Shown piece by piece: positions 34,230 through 47,995 of a DNA stretch of 64,000 nt. The DNA lies in the NCBI GenBank assembly GCA_040954595.2, contig CM082590.2:10416001-10480000 (forward strand). The letters are read 5' to 3'. Origin of the DNA: Balanoglossus misakiensis (lineage: Eukaryota; Hemichordata). The translations under genes were made by a program, and so were the position numbers. How positions within the stretch are numbered: the first letter of the stretch is position 1; every line of letters begins with the position of its first letter. The notes under the pieces were generated by a model. It did no database searches and was not told where the DNA came from. It worked only from the letters and a program-made list of their open reading frames with translations.

Positions 34230-36689
34230 AGTGAAAACAAAATTCCTAGCTATTTTATATTTAGATTCCACCAACACAAAGATTGCCATGCTCAGAAATC
34301 TGGCATTAAGTATTCTTTAGAATTCAAACATGAATCCTATGTGTGTAAGTGTCAATCTTTCCAAACCAACCAGAATTCCTATGGCTCTATATGTTCCCTT
34401 ATGGGCTGGAAACAACAATGAGAAACAACTAAAATATTGCAATGATGTGTTCCTTCTAACCACGCTTGAACACACTCACGAAATCAGCGCTACGTGACTT
34501 ATAAAACACATGTACAATAACCACGCATGCGATGTACCATGGGATTTGAAATGATTTAGGTATAAATTATTTATGGGCTGGACATAATGTAACGAGAAAG
34601 TAGAAGGTTAGAAAAAAATGAACTATAATGTTCGATTTTATCACTAAGCTTGCACGAGCAGGGGAGGTCTCCAACGAGTAGTTGGAATATTCCAGTTCAA
34701 ACTGCGAACACTGTCTTTCTTGGAAAATAAAAATGATATCGCCTATTTACGCCAAAACGCATGTTATTCTGCACTCATTTATATCGATTTGTATGGCTGA
34801 TTTCAATTTCCAGTCGTTGGTCATTCAGCTAGAGGGAGTATTGTGTTTGAAGTAAACACTTTCTGATAGTCTATGTCAAAACATTTGACAGCACTATTGA
34901 CATCTAATCACAAATCGATAAAAGAAACCTTTATTAAAAAAATCAGCTGGTTGTTTCTCTTGCTCTTCCTTTCTTTGGATACTTTACGCCCCCTCCCCGT
35001 ATAGAAAAATGTCTCAAGAATCATTGAACGCTGTCAAAGATTCGCTTAGTGTCAGAATGATGTGATTGATGGTCGAAACAACGGCACTCAATGTAAAGTC
35101 AGGCTTTGGTGGGAATACCCTTTCTTGAGTTCAAGTACGTGCAGTATGTATCTACCTATATATGTGTGTATGTCTGTACAGAAAAGGTTCTTTAGCACAT
35201 GCTTTTATGTCAAAGCGACGGGAAAAGGTGTTCGGTTTAGACAGGTTTCCAGATTAGACAGGGATATGTGTCTGTGCGTGCATGTGTCTGTCAGTCCGGA
35301 TATCTGTCTTTTAGTCTAGCAGGCTTTCATCTCATCACCTTCCTGTTAGGTCAATTTACACAGTTAGAGTAACTAATATTTTCCAACCTGCTTATAACAG
35401 ATTGTCGCCAACTCTTTTCATACTCTCTGCATGACTGTCGATACAAGAAATCCATGATTTTGTTGTGACGTTTTCGCTTCCTGTCTAGAGCTCACCTCAA
35501 TTCAAAGAATATTTTTACCAGCAAAGATTTATTGCTTCCGAAAACGACCGTTTTTTTATTTGATTTACTAGGGTAATGATAAACGTGCACGGAAGGGAAC
35601 TCTGAATGCATCCTATTCTTAAACCATCATTTATCTTGAAGGAAAAAATCACGATTAAAGGTTTCCCATGTGATGACAACAGCGTGATTTATTGGAATAG
35701 TTTTCGATAAGAAGAAATACGCATGAAAAACAAGTCGAATCCAATCACGTTTTCGACGTTATCAATGTCGGAGTAAAAACTCATTTGCATATTGTTTTGT
35801 GATGACGGCGAGTTGTGCATGGGGTTCTAGACATTAAATTTTCTCTGTTTTAATTTCATATGTGACTTTTTGTAGCTTATGACATGAAAAGTGGTAGCCC
35901 CAACGTTTGAAATTTTATGTGGATCCTTTAAAAGAAATGGCCATCTTTTCCCAAATGTATAAAATGAGTTTCTCTATTTTTCATGAAACGAAAACCAACA
36001 GATAGACCTGTATATGCGCAGATGGAACATGCACCGTATGTTTTGATATCTTTCAGAAATCTGGTGTCATTCTATTTCGTTCTGTTCCCAGGTGGTTGTT
36101 ATGGGTGCCCAATTTAAATCAAACTTAAATCGTAACTCACAAACACACACGCACACACTGAGAGTATACAAGTCGACATTTCTGAACCAATCCAACATGT
36201 AGTCTAAATTTAATTTGACTCGGTGTCAAAAGTTAATGAAAAGAAGAATTGATGGCGGAAACTTGCAGTTCACGTGGCGAATTCTTCATCTCTAGTCGTC
36301 AGTAGAGCATGTGATGTCTCAGTGGAAACCTTTAAGTGGCGCATCGCGAAGACACATACCTTGCTAAGTAATGAAGAATGGCCCGCGGTTTCGGAAACTT
36401 GTGAGATCTTTCTGCAGGCATTTGAAGTCGCCTTCTTGGTCTTTGATCGCTCGCGTAAGTGGAGAAAGATGTGATCTCGCAAGTAGTCTTACACCTTTTA
36501 GGCAAAGTCCTGGGAATAGGTGGCTTCAGCTAAGATGCTGTATTAGTTTGACCTATTAGGAAACGTGTAGTTGTGCGACCCCTGAGGTAAAAGTTGTTTG
36601 CGACTGAGGAGAGATTTAATAGGTTACGCTGCTTGCTATCTCATTTCAGAAAAGCTCTTCTTATCAGTTTTTCCATGAAGCATTGGCAC
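34230..36689. other. Non-coding stretch, no gene recognised
   Basis: Frames of 62-85 codons at 35062 and 36270-36780 match no known family. No transposon ends seen. Confidence 0.4.
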
Positions 36690-36756
36690 GGAGAGAGAAA
36701 GAGGCAGAGAGAAAGAGAGGCAGAGAGAGAGAAGGAGAGAGAGAGAGAGAGAGACA
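36690..36756 (+). repeat. GA-rich tract
   Basis: Mixed GAGA, GAAA and GCAGA units on the plus strand over about 67 bp, ending in a pure GA run. Confidence 0.9.
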
Positions 36757-37530
36757 CGCTACAAAAAGAGAGAGTTTTGTGATATTATTTTTTTCAAAAA
36801 CCAAAAAGCGAATAATCACTTTTGTGTATTTCATTTGCCATTGTATGTCCACAGTTATAGATCTAATGTATACACTAGCAGATATTCGCATTTAATTAAT
36901 ATCATGAATTTATTTTTATTTTCACAGAATCTAAACGTAAAGCTGTACCCAGGCTGACGCCGAATTGAACTCCGCTGTTAATTAAGACCAGAGGTGAGAC
37001 GGGCCGACTACAAGCGCCATCACGTTGGATCGGCAACGCGACAATTCGCAGGAGTGTGCTCATTGACAGAACCGCAAGGCATTGTGGGATATCATACACA
37101 CCCCATAAATAGATGTGGCCCAGTGAGATCCTGTGTTCTTCCCTGAGAGGAATATAGAGTACCATCTATACCCAAGGAGCATAACGCCGTTCACCCAGTA
37201 GCCAACACGTCGCAAAGTAGACATTCAACATCCGCTGTTAGGTAGGTGTACGTCTCACGTACATTTTGTTGTTTTGTGCCTCGAGCGCTGTATTATTCAC
37301 GGGCTGCAGACGACAATGCGATAAAAACACCTGTTTAGCGGATTCGCGCGACCCATACATCAATGCATTCATGATTAGTCGTGAGGTGACAAATCAAAGC
37401 GACATTATGATCGCTATCGCCCAAATTTCATCAAAATCAGGTCATAAATCATGTGTTATCTGTTATAGCAGAACGTACATGTTGTCAGGTAAGCTTGTGT
37501 TTTTCGAATGCTGTGCGTGCACTCGATTTT
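36757..37530. other. Non-coding stretch, no gene recognised
   Basis: Unique sequence with frames under 100 codons and no domain. A somewhat CpG-richer patch covers about 36950-37330. Confidence 0.4.
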
Positions 37531-37592
37531 GGTACAATTCGCTCCATATAGCACTCGCCTGACGGCTCGTGCTATATGTCTCGAATTGTACC
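37531..37592. repeat. Long near-perfect palindrome (24-bp arms)
   Basis: GGTACAATTCGCTCCATATAG (37531-37551, continuing to 37554) pairs with 37569-37592 with about three mismatches around a 14-nt loop, which itself contains a small GCC/GGC stem. Flanking bases (CGATTTT on the left, CAAACCTCG on the right) extend the symmetry weakly. It could be a foldback element, the core of a hairpin RNA or a cruciform site. No gene is attached. Confidence 0.75.
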
Positions 37593-40348
37593 CAAACCTC
37601 GCGTATACCCGCCTGCGGCGGGGGTTATTGCTTAAATAGTTTATATTTGCCAGTGGCACAAGATGAGTATATGCACAATATGTGTGGCCTTTCTTTTCAT
37701 TAAACATAAATGGTATTAATAGATCGAAATATGTAACAATTACTGTTATGAATTTAAATGATATTACTTACAATATTTAGTTTTATTAACCCAAACCGAC
37801 ATGGCAACTTATCGTAAACACCATATGGCAGACTTAATCTTCTTTGAATCACACGGGCAGCATGATAAATTCTAACCATTAAAAGATGAAAATCTATCTA
37901 CTTTTTCGTAAATAAGGAATTTTCATAATCGCCCAAAACGAAACAATAAAATATAGTGTTGTTTTTACCGATATCGCAGACTACTACCGTGTCAAGTGGT
38001 ACTGATACATCTGTGCAGGAAAAGACTTAATCAGGTAGCCGTTTACTTAGATTACTGGCGGAAGTTCACTCAATAACTTCCATTTTATGCTCTAACTTAA
38101 GCACTAAAACGTTTACGGAAGTTGTATCGTAAGCGCTCATAGTCTGAGCACTTAAGGAGCAGTTCGCCGTAGGCATCGGATGCTTCATATATCGTCAGTT
38201 GAAAACGCCGAGGTCGATATTCATCATTTTAGCGATGCAGAATTAAGTTGAATGTGGGCAATAAGTAGACTCAACAATATGCTTGATTTACACGTTTATT
38301 CGCAATTTCTCTGGCATTCGCATGAGGTGGTATTACAGACGGGCATTTAGAGCACAAATTGAGTGAGAAATTGTTGCTATAAATTTAGCGTTTATTCGCG
38401 GATGTTGAACTCGTGCCACGCGATTAATCACAACCGCAGGAAGAAAGTATTTATGGCTTGGATTGCCTTGCCCTTTAAGTGCAGTGTTTTCATACGTTCT
38501 TGCATCATCTTGTCCTAATATGCTATTGTGTTTTGTTAAAGGGACAAAGTCTCTGTCTCGCTGCCCTTTTTCCATTAAAGGGACATATTCACGACCTCCT
38601 TACATCCTAAAATTAATCGCGGTAGCAGATAATCAAGTTTGAACTTATGTAAAAAAAAATGTGTGTTTGAAACTAGGTTATCAGTAAATCAACAGTGAAG
38701 TAAATAAATTTGGTTAGCTGGAGTGTAATTTTCACTCAAGATTGTGAATTTGCATACCTGGCGACCTACATTGTGTTCTGGAATTACTCTTTAATATTCT
38801 AATTGAAAGCAACATCGCTGTGACCCCAATTAAACATAATTTCCATTACAACTTCTACACTGTCTAGTAAGAATATTGAGTACCAATCAAGTTATTTGAT
38901 TTGACAAATTACCTCTACTCTATGCCTCGGTGTGATAAATTGTTTATATTTTGCAACCTCTTTGATATTAAAATGTGCAATTGCGAAATTATCATCAAGA
39001 AATTATCATCAATATAGCGCTACGGGGAGTTAATGACCACGGAAGTTAGTGCAATCACACTCAATTTGATCCTTTCATTCGTCTGAGAATGCATTCTTAT
39101 GAGGTTGTCATTTATACAGTAGAGACATTAATAGTAGAAATGATAAACGAGGCATGAAGTTGCCTATTTTCCATTTTATAGTCGCTCTGGTGATAGCATT
39201 CTGAAAGAGTACATTATTTGATTAAAAGTTAAAATAATGAAAGTCAGTGTTGAAATGGTAACTCAGATACATAAGAACACACGTACGTATACCATAGTAC
39301 GTGCAAGCGTGCATGTGTGTGTGTTTAGAAATCGCTCCAAATTTTGGTGATCAACGTTGAACAGTCTTTAATGTCCACTTTGGCAACGTAGGAGTTTGCG
39401 AATTAATTGAAATGTTCAAGAAGCATGATTTCGCGATTATTTGATATGTAGACTCATTCACATCAACGCCATCAAGTTGATAACATTCATCTTGCCAGTT
39501 CGTCAGACAAAAAAATGTAGAGATTCACTTTAATAAAAAGAACATGAGAGTTTGATTTCCCCAGAGTCATTTCCACATCAAGTAACAGCTGATGTGTAGT
39601 TTCATTTCATCGGCAAGCTAGTGTGAATTTCCTTGGTATCTAGACAGGTTTTGTTTAGTTCGGGAAAATACGAACAGTCAGAATGGTACTAGTAGTAGCA
39701 TGACAGATCTACCAGGACCTACTTGTCAATATAATCAGAAAAAGTAAATATTGTAACTCAGGATTAACCGCGCTTCTCAACAAAAAGCCAAGCACTTCCT
39801 TCTCGTAAGATATAGTTGCATATAGTATGTTAGAAGCCCCAGCTCACATTTTGTGAGATCCATTTTGTTTTTCGTTGCGTAATGTAGAAATCTGTGATGT
39901 GCATTCCCATTATAACGTAGCAGTGCAGAAATATGTTTCAGAGACCCTCGTGTATTCACGTACATGTTTCATGCAAAACAATTTGTTTACATTGGAAGAT
40001 CTTATATCCACAGCTGTTGTTTGCAAATAAAGAAAGATTCGTAAGTGAAAGAGATTCAACTCATTTCATATGCCGCCTTTAAAAAGACGGTCTTGAAAAC
40101 CACGTATAAGTATTTGCAGATGCAGCCCTTCACCAAATGCCCCATGTTTAGCCAAATTAGATTGATTTGTTCTGCGTAGTAGATGCTGTCTGGCTTCAAT
40201 TTGCCGTTTTTACGCGCCTGTCTTCTATGGACGCCGACAACCACCTGTTATTAAGCATGGTGCTGGCGGCAAGCTTTGAACATTGAAGTGTGTGGAACTG
40301 TGGAACTACTTGTGCTAGAATCATACCAAGGGTGGGAGCCAGATGGTA
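37593..40348. other. Non-coding stretch, no gene recognised
   Basis: A/T-rich with short frames only (under about 80 codons) until the TCTG array at 40349. No repeats of note. Confidence 0.4.
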
Positions 40349-40394
<46 letters not shown>

Positions 40395-40430
40395 CGTCCG
40401 TCCGTCCGTCCGTCCATCCACCCACCCACC
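40349..40430 (+). repeat. TCTG, TCCG, TCCA, CCCA compound microsatellite
   Basis: Stepwise change of the tetranucleotide along about 80 bp (TCTG to TCCG to TCCA to CCCA), as expected from repeated slippage with spreading point changes. Confidence 0.94.
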
Positions 40431-41024
40431 ATTACAAGATCTCTATTCCTGCAATTTGTATTCACATATAATATTGTACAGAACCATGTGGCACTGTGCA
40501 CTCTTTTCTAAATTTGGAATTTGGCAGTGTTTTGTTACTACAAATGTTGTGCTAAAAATATACCAGGAAGATAGCTAATTATGGGTAGGTGGCTGGTAAT
40601 AGGAAATTGTTATAGGTTTGACACAATGGCATATTGATTCCTAAAATAGGTATAGAAAGATGAAAATGTATAGAATATATGCCTTATTACCATTATTGAT
40701 ATAACGATCATGTTATTTGGATGTCGTGAGCTTTTCTACCAAACCGTGGTCAACAACACTTGTGCCAGTTGATGGGCAAATCAAAGTGAATCCCTAACTA
40801 CTTTTTTGTCAGTTGCTTTTTGTCAATCAGCTATGTTCCAGTGATATGAATTTTAATTAGATGTCGCTTTTTTCGTCGCGACAGTGCACATAACCAAACT
40901 CAAATCCGAGCGGACGTTTCTGAAAGGACAGATAGTCATCTGCTACTATTATATCATAAGCCTATTGTCTAGTTTACAATTCAGATAATATATTCCTCAT
41001 AAAAAATCAGCACATGCAAAGAAT

Positions 41025-41230
41025 TACTGTAAAACGCGTTATTTTCGCGACAGGAAATTTTCGCGATATCAAAAGAGGCAACTATAATGCGAGGATTAAT
41101 TGTCGCATTCTCGTATTTCACTAACTGCACTCCGAAAAACATTTTAAGCGACTTTTTATTTTCACCCTTTTTTGGTTCTCGCGTATTTCGCGGAAATTTA
41201 TTGCTTGCGAAAGTAACCCATATTACAGTA
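41025..41230. mobile_element. TA-type MITE, complete, about 206 bp
   Basis: Starts TACTGTAAAACGCGTTATTT and ends with an imperfect reverse complement (GTAACCCATATTACAGTA). The interior shares GGAAATTTTCGCGATATC, GGCAACT and ATGCGAGGATTAAT with the copies at 17731 and 51814. TA flanks both ends. No coding capacity. Confidence 0.88.
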
Positions 41231-43560
41231 TATCGTGACGTGGTTTATCACGCACACCAGTGTCTCACACTGACAATTGCAAGCTGCTGCGCTATTATAA
41301 ACTTAAAACCAGCCATTCTATATTGTTAGAAAAGAAACGAATACTGCATGATCTATATAAGTGGGAACTATAAAGCTCCATTGATCGTGGCAGCAGTGTC
41401 ATAAAATTACCGCGGCGAATTTTTTACGAGTGTTAATATTCTGTGTCGGTAACATTCTGCTGGTCTGTCACGCGCAGCAGAAATTATTAAAATGTTGTCT
41501 GCTCGTGTTATACCATACAAGTCTTCGGGGGATTAGCATAAGCAGCAGACGACAAAGATGGTGGAATAAACAAGCTCTTCTTATACCAGGTTCACACAGG
41601 GTAATATTCGAAACGTTTCATTGGAAAATGATAAATGCCAATGAACGGATGAGTGAGTGAATGAATGAATGATGGAATGAACGAATATAAGCAGATTATA
41701 CTCGTGCCCTTTTAGCAAGATGTTACACTGTTAATGCAAAAAGTCCAGTTGGCACTCATAAACACCACGAAGTGCTGGTTTTATTATTTTAATTCCAAGT
41801 CTCAGTATTGTGCAGTGGTTCAGTAATACCATAATGGCAATCATTAACATTAATCTCTTCAAGTATTTTCGATATCATCATATTTTGTATTTAAATCACG
41901 ACATGTGACTTTCACAGAAAACCATTAAACAAGTACTGTCGCATAGAGGCTAACAACGGAATAATCACGACAGAACTGCGTAACTGTTTGTGTCTATTTC
42001 CACACATTTAAATGTTTTCCGGGAAAATCGTGATGCTTATCAATAAACGTAGAGGTGAGGCAGGAACATTTCCCAGAACTGAAACCTGCACTTTCCAATC
42101 GGTTCATATTGGTAACTTCTTTTCTGCTTTAGGCAACGGAAATACATGACGGATAATAATCGATTATACTGCCGCAATTCTCTTGCTCTTAACCATTCAA
42201 AACAGGATGGCCACTTTTCCTCTATAATGTGAGCTTGCGATTATCCGTATAAAAAACAACATGTGCTTCCACACAATGATGTAAAGCCCACTTGTGCATA
42301 AATAATCATGATTGAACTTTAAAACAAACGTTATATCATCGTAATGTCACACACAGTTGCACACAAAATGTAACATCGCGTTTTTAAGTAGTGGGTTCTT
42401 TATTTTTGTTGTACCTTGTGCAGTCAATCCATCCTTTTACGTAAAGGAATTGCTTCGTACTGAATTTAAAAATAAACTATGTATTTACAGTAACAGATGG
42501 TGAAATACACGATTGTGTGTGTATGTGTGAATATGCGACTGTCCATGTATATTGTATTTGTGGATATGTATATATGTGTGCATGCATGCATGTATACAGC
42601 CATGTATACACGCATATGACATGGTTATGTAAAAGAGTTCAATCCTTGCCGATGAAGGCTCTTATCGATTGTCGATTAACATCAAGAAGTTCTGAAGCAT
42701 AATTTGACGAAAGTGCTCATGCACCAATGAAAGCATGGCGCCAGTTTGACGTACGGCAGTCTTACATGTTTGCACCATCTAACAGTAATTTTTCGCTACA
42801 ATAATACTATCACTTTCTACCATATATTTAATTGTAGTGATTGTACCTCAAATTGCTTTTATTTCATCAATTCCGTCAAGTAATATTTGGTGTGTGAGAT
42901 CCATGTTAATCATAAGGTCCCTATATTTCATCCAGTTTCACTACATTTCAATTAATTGTTTGATTCCATAAAGGAGATCGCGCAAAAAAATATATTTTTA
43001 TTTTGGCTGTAATGCCGGTGATCACACACAAATTCACTTTTAAGTTCCACTGTAATGGAACACGAAACGACCAATCATGTTTAAGTAACCCATTGTTGAT
43101 GTCTTCTATCGTTAACCGCGCATTTCAACTTGGCCACTCGCTAGCTATAAATGGCTGTTTAAAATATGATTTCTCTTGAAGTTTGAATGCATGCTGAGTG
43201 TTGCCTTAATTACAAGAAAGGAATTGTATCGATTGATGGATGTCGCTACTAGTTTACCTTGCGGTGGTCGTCTGGGCAGGGAACAAGTAAGGATTGTTAA
43301 GTGGATGCGATCGATGACAGCTAATTCACAAATTGGACTGTGCTTGTTATAGTCCAAGTCTGTAGGGAGTCTTCATTTGTGTATATATTGGCCTTTCTGT
43401 GGCTCTCCAGCATCAATACACGACTAGTGTCTGTGGAAGTTTGATGAAGACCAAAGTAACATTCAACCTCACCACACGTTCTTCCACGACTTGCATCCAT
43501 CTGACATAACATAGGGTACAGTACAACTCAAGAATTCATGGCATTCATGAACAACAGGTC
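41231..43560. other. Non-coding stretch, no gene recognised
   Basis: A short ATGA run at about 41648-41672 and a TG/TATG-rich patch at about 42513-42610. Otherwise unique sequence without a supportable frame. Confidence 0.4.
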
Positions 43561-43700
43561 ACAGCACACAACACAACACAACACAAAACAATGCAACAAA
43601 ACAAAACACAACAACACAAGACACCACAACACAAGACAACAACAATACAATGCAACACAACACAACATAACACATCACAACACAACACAACACATCACAG
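43561..43700 (+). repeat. ACAAC/ACACA array
   Basis: About 140 bp of degenerate ACAAC pentanucleotides. The Asn/Thr/His/Gln frame through it is an artefact. It grades into an AAACT-like patch to about 43780. Confidence 0.88.
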
Positions 43701-43780
43701 CTAAGAATGTAAATGAAATCAAACTAAACTAAGCCAAACCGAAGTTAATTAAATCCAACTAAACTATTTTAAACTAAACA

Positions 43781-46234
43781 CATCGGCTGACGTGCAATCA
43801 TAATATAGTTGTGATGTTAACATCCCCGAATATGCGGCAGTGATTATCCAGTTATAATGGCCAAGGCCACGCAAAATGCACCCTGGCTGGAAATCCTCTC
43901 TCATCATTAAATATGCTTCGCAAACACCAACGCCCTCTCCTTGGCAGATGAAAAAGAATTAGGTCAGCTAAAGTTTCCGCTAAGCTGAAAATGAAACGAT
44001 TGTGTTTCAATTTAGACTGCAACATGCTGTGGAATGTTTGTCATTAAAGATTTCCGAGTTAGTTTCTCCTCGTAGCTTTTTGACCTCAGCATTATTACTT
44101 TTGTTAAATTGGGGTGTGTGTACTTTAAATTATAGCTTAATGAAGTTAGAAATATTTTGTTCCCATTCTAATTAAGTTACAGTCAGTTGCACCAAACCTT
44201 CACTTGCTGAGGATGTTGTGTAAGAACTTAAAAGTGAAGCAGTCGACGTGCCCCACACAGTTGTATGATCAGTGGGTTCTTCTTCTGAAATTATGTTGGG
44301 TATCTTTGCGTATTGTTGTTACCACGATCGAATCAACCATAGACTGCTCCTTGTAATCTACAGTAAGCATAGCCTTGGTACCAATCTCATTTCGGGATTG
44401 AATTACTTCAGTTTATTTAGCAGGTGAATTAAAACTAATATATATTTACTATTAATGTACATTGAATCAATAATTTAATTATTCTGAGTGAGGTTTTTTG
44501 CACCTCCTGAGGAAATTATACTTTAATTTTGTCCAGTAGCTGCAAACCTAATAGTGGCATACTTTGCAATCTCACACCATATGCTGTCTGTAAATGTCAC
44601 TGCGACACTTTGTTTTTACCTCAAAGGAAGCCGAACGTCATTATATTTTCTACTTCCACTGGCAAGGCACACAGAGTGGTTGATTGCATGCATCTAACAT
44701 GCATGCACCTGTCATAGCAATTAGCAGCGTCAATCACATTAGATTTATGTTAATTGCAATGAATACATGTTCAATTAATTAATTGATCATCAAATTTCAC
44801 ACGGTGTACTTGGACCTGCTAGACAATGTTAAAGCCTTGTTAGACACCTCCTCTTCTAACCTTGGAATATATTTTGACAAACTTTGAAAACATCTGCATA
44901 CAACATGAGATGATGTCATCACTCTGATATTGGATGTGCTTGACCTTAAAATTAACATTTTTGGCCAAACGCTTATGTCTACATGTTGACGCCTTAAAGT
45001 GCAAATGAACTTGTATGTATATCATAGCCCTGCATTCACTGTATCTGTGAGGTCAAAATTGTACTAAGAGTACAAGTAAAAATGTCCGTCATTATTTTTC
45101 AAAGTAGTCGGATTATGTGGTTACAAAGGGCGAAAATCTACTCATCGTAGGAGTGTGATCCCCATGGTTCCATGATTCAACAAAGGACATCAAAACACAG
45201 CAGCTGTGAATAATCCTGACTCCATCCTTTTTTCATCATTCCTATATCCATACTTTGTCATACGACTGATAACAATCTCAGCATATAACACATGACTGTG
45301 ATTCAAACCATTTTCTCTTCTGTGTGGCAGTAATATACAGTCACGTACCGATACATCATCCATCTGGATTGTAAGCAAGGTCTCACTTATAATAATAAAG
45401 ACAGAATGTTAGATTTTAGTCTAATATATTTACCAGTGCAGTATCCTTGCTGTATATGCTCAATTGCCATGGTAACTAACGCTATTATTGTCATTAATAG
45501 TCTAATAGAGCTTCTAAGGGGCCGCTTTGTCACAGATTAAGTGGTGTATTTGTCAATCACGAACATTTCAACCGTAGCCGGACCAACAGGCAAATTCAGT
45601 AGCTAGTAGACATCCAAGTATGAGTAGACTGGAACTTTAATTTGGTCATGCAAGTTCAAACTTTCAAAGCAAAATGTAAGTCATAACACAACCCCTTTCA
45701 AAGTAAGACCATAGACATTTCAAAAGCACCGCTTAAAGTACACTTAAATCAGTGACTTCCGTGACAGCTGTTACGAAGAACAATGACAGTGAACTCTGAA
45801 ATAACATAGAACGTCAGTATTCAAATTTAGGTCAATAACCTCCCAGGTGCAATAAGACTCACCTTGACCAAAACATTTTCCAATTATATGAACTTACAAG
45901 TGATGTTAATGCCCAGGGGATTTCATCCTTTCTAAAAATCCCCATGACATTGATATCATTGGCCAGTACCATTACACACTTGGGTATCAAGGAGAGCTTT
46001 GGGGATATGTGTGTGGTTTGAAAGATAAATCACGCTAAGAGAATATTTCTGATTGCACGCCGTGCATTTTGAGTCGGGGAATCTTAAATGGATGGTGTTG
46101 CTTCCATGAGCATCCCATCAATGTGCGTAAGTGCATTTCGTGGTTTCAAGGCTACATGATTATCATTTGGCTTCATTAGTGTCAAACAAAAGTGAGCTTT
46201 AGTGGACTGTATCGATTTAATGTACTGAGAGAGC
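43781..46234. other. Non-coding stretch, no gene recognised
   Basis: Frames of 61-70 codons only. Small local palindromes such as TTGTACT/AGTACAA near 45060. Nothing else recognised. Confidence 0.4.
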
Positions 46235-46238
46235 TTAA

Positions 46239-46473
46239 AGGGAAGGGGTCGTCGCGCCGTGTGGGTGTCCCCCTTGACGAGAATATGTCCTCTCATACCA
46301 GCACAAACCCCACTGCAGTCGCCACGACCTACTAGGATCTTCAGTTGCTGTCATGCCCAGTCTATGCTACGGTTGGCTGCTTCGTTCATTCTGAGAATTA
46401 TCTAATTTTAGGGATTTGTGGATGAATTGTAATGTTTATAAATAAACAAACACAGCGCGACGACTGCTTCCCT
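46239..46473. mobile_element. TTAA-type MITE, complete, 235 bp
   Basis: Terminal repeats AGGGAAGGGGTCGTCGCGC (left) and the reverse complement of AGGGAAGCAGTCGTCGCGC (right) match at 17 of 19 positions. TTAA flanks both sides (46235-46238 and 46474-46477), the target duplication typical of piggyBac- or Kolobok-mobilised elements. No coding capacity. This is the reference copy for the truncated ones at 8125 and 17360. Confidence 0.88.
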
Positions 46474-46483
46474 TTAAGGATAG

Positions 46484-46512
46484 ATATGTATGTATGTGTG
46501 TGTGTGTGTGTA
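46484..46512 (+). repeat. Short TATG/TG run
   Basis: ATGTATGTATGTG followed by about nine GT units, directly beside the complete TTAA-type element. Confidence 0.85.
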
Positions 46513-47898
46513 CCTTACATGTACAAGTATGTTTGTATGCCACCCACATTCATTTATGATTTAGCCAGTATTACCTCAAGGCAACATATAAGTTAAACTA
46601 CATTTGGCAGGGACTTTCTTTCACACAAGTCTGCAAATGTTTTAATATCAGCAATGTTTACAGTGAACGCTGATTTCAAATCCCCAGCGACCTGAAAGAC
46701 CGGAAAACATATGTACGATGTTAAGTGATGTGTCATTACTCAGAGAAGCTCACTGTCACTACTGCGCACGTCCATTAGTTCCGCATTACTACAAGTGCAT
46801 GTGTCTTTTACAAGGTAATCGCCGTTAATGTAAACTTTGTTTGGATGAGCAATGACGTCGCTTATCATGAACCTGCAAAGTGAAGTCAAGGTCACCTTTA
46901 AAACGCCTTTAAAACGTCAACATCTAAGTTGTCAGCTTTTAACAAACAGTTCAAAGTTCTCGTGATAACATACGAAATAACCATGCACAAATACATGCGA
47001 AATAATTGCAAAATAAATTTGATATTGTTTCTACTATGATGTCCAAACCTGCTGAGCAGAGAACGCGTATATTCAAAATCCCTGATCATCTGTATGTGTG
47101 TTCCAGAAAAGAAAAACACTCGTGTTCGAATAGTAATGTTTTTGTAATGGCTTTTAACAGCCATATCCTGAGATGCATTATATCATTTCCTTTGTGACGT
47201 TGTGCCTTAAATAACTGTCAGCATGGTTTAGTCGCGAGGCGCCATCAAGAGAATCTTTTACTGCAGAAAGTACATACACAAATGATTCAATGCAAAGATG
47301 GACCGCTGTGACATTTCGGTTCTGGTGACACAAATGTAGGATGCAATACAGATGTTGACTATCCTGCCCAGAAGGGTCAGGTGGTGCATCGTGCACCGCC
47401 CCAAACACGCAAGAAAGACTATGTACATACATTTCAGGTGATAGTCTTTGGAGAGTTCGCGACATGAAATGCTGAAGTTACAAAAAGACCTGTTATTTTC
47501 TTAAAATACAGGTATAAGGTACACAAGATTTAACTGTAGTATGGTTTTCACAGCATCTGTGGAATCATATCTGAATGAGTTGAAAACCTGAATTTCTCTC
47601 ATTGATATGTGGATCACGTATGCAGCAAATTCTCTTTTCTACGGCATTGTTTTTCTCAAAATTGAATTATGCGGTCGTTTCCTTGAAAATAAATTACAAC
47701 ACGTCCTCCTTGCTGTTTTACGATCTTTGTGATAGCTTTTTTGATATATGTTTGTAAAATATACGTCGTCTATATATGATTCATGATTCAAATATAACGA
47801 CCCATTTTTTCGTGCTGTGCTAAAAATATAAATCTCAATTGAAGGTTCTTAAACTTTTCTACAAAACTACCAGGCAAGCAACCGAACAATCAGCCAGC
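46513..47898. other. Non-coding stretch, no gene recognised
   Basis: A minus-strand frame of 95 codons (47178-47465) has ordinary composition but no recognisable domain, splice signals or start context. It is too weak to call a gene. Confidence 0.4.
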
Positions 47899-47964
<66 letters not shown>

Positions 47965-47995
47965 TTCTAACCAACTAAATAATTAACTAACTAAT
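47899..47995 (+). repeat. AACT microsatellite
   Basis: About 16 near-perfect AACT units followed by degenerate ones. Confidence 0.94.

Noticed and set aside
33604-34421. Poly-His, poly-Ser, poly-Asp, poly-Ile and poly-Met frames
   Set aside because: All frames of an ATC repeat are open. Flanking residues do not resemble a protein.
47178-47465. 95-codon minus-strand frame with ordinary amino-acid composition
   Set aside because: No recognisable domain, no splice or start support, and a similar length to many random frames in the window.
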